From assembly GCA_903928325.1 (NCBI GenBank), contig CAIYQF010000406.1:1-5564 (forward strand): a stretch of DNA of 5,564 bases, written 5' to 3'. Made by a program: the position numbers and the translations under genes. Source of the DNA: an uncultured beta proteobacterium (GTDB lineage Bacteria; Pseudomonadota; Gammaproteobacteria; Burkholderiales; Burkholderiaceae_C). The notes under the pieces are model-generated. The model had not been told where the DNA came from and did not search any database. It saw only the letters and a list, made by a program, of their open reading frames with translations. Numbering within the stretch: the first letter of the stretch is position 1; each line of letters starts with the position of its first letter. Positions 5,560 through 5,564 of this stretch are shown piece after piece.

Positions 5560-5564
5560 GCAAG

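Noticed and set aside
5330..5563. A 77-codon minus-strand open frame spanning the mshG break
   Set aside because: It is in a different frame from the conserved MshG sequence over most of its length, so it is not a real N-terminal extension.
5521..5564. Integron attC-like site
   Set aside because: The palindromes lack the GTTRRRY and RYYYAAC core sites in the right arrangement, and no integrase or cassette is present.

Overview
The window looks like a chromosomal segment of a betaproteobacterium, most likely Burkholderiales/Comamonadaceae (Rhodoferax/Polaromonas-like). This is inferred from moderately high GC, the betaproteobacterial style of the FNR protein (C-x2-C-x5-C iron-sulfur motif), and pilus proteins of the PilT and MshG types. 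No rRNA, tRNA, CRISPR array or recognisable transposase is present.

Layout. On the minus strand, positions 2018 down to 1 hold a tightly packed three-gene unit: an FNR-type oxygen-sensing regulator, a CbpA-type DnaJ co-chaperone and a CbpM-type chaperone modulator that runs off the left edge. The first two overlap as ATGA and the last two overlap by 8 bases, so translation is probably coupled. A divergent, relatively AT-rich control region (2019-2361) separates this unit from two plus-strand genes for Crp/Fnr-superfamily regulators. These two are paralogous and belong to a branch lacking the usual cyclic-nucleotide and iron-sulfur ligands. Three Crp/Fnr-type regulators therefore sit side by side.

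The right part holds type IV pilus machinery that looks damaged. A PilT-type retraction ATPase gene (3962-4981) is open over its whole length except for one in-frame amber codon (4400-4402), seven codons after the Walker A motif. It converges on a minus-strand MshG/PilC/GspF-type platform gene (5011-5508). Only the C-terminal part of that gene is readable: there is an in-frame TGA where homology fades, and beyond it lie interleaved inverted repeats.

How the parts may work together. The left unit could couple oxygen sensing to a nucleoid/chaperone activity (CbpA restrained by CbpM). The two orphan Crp-like regulators may control themselves, the divergent unit or the adjacent pilus gene, but nothing in the sequence proves this. 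The two pilus lesions suggest decay of an MSHA-like or twitching system, unless the amber codon is suppressed or is a sequencing error. I did not find a clearly new biological system. The best leads are the amber-split pilT, the broken mshG boundary with its palindromes, and the FNR-CbpA-CbpM coupling.
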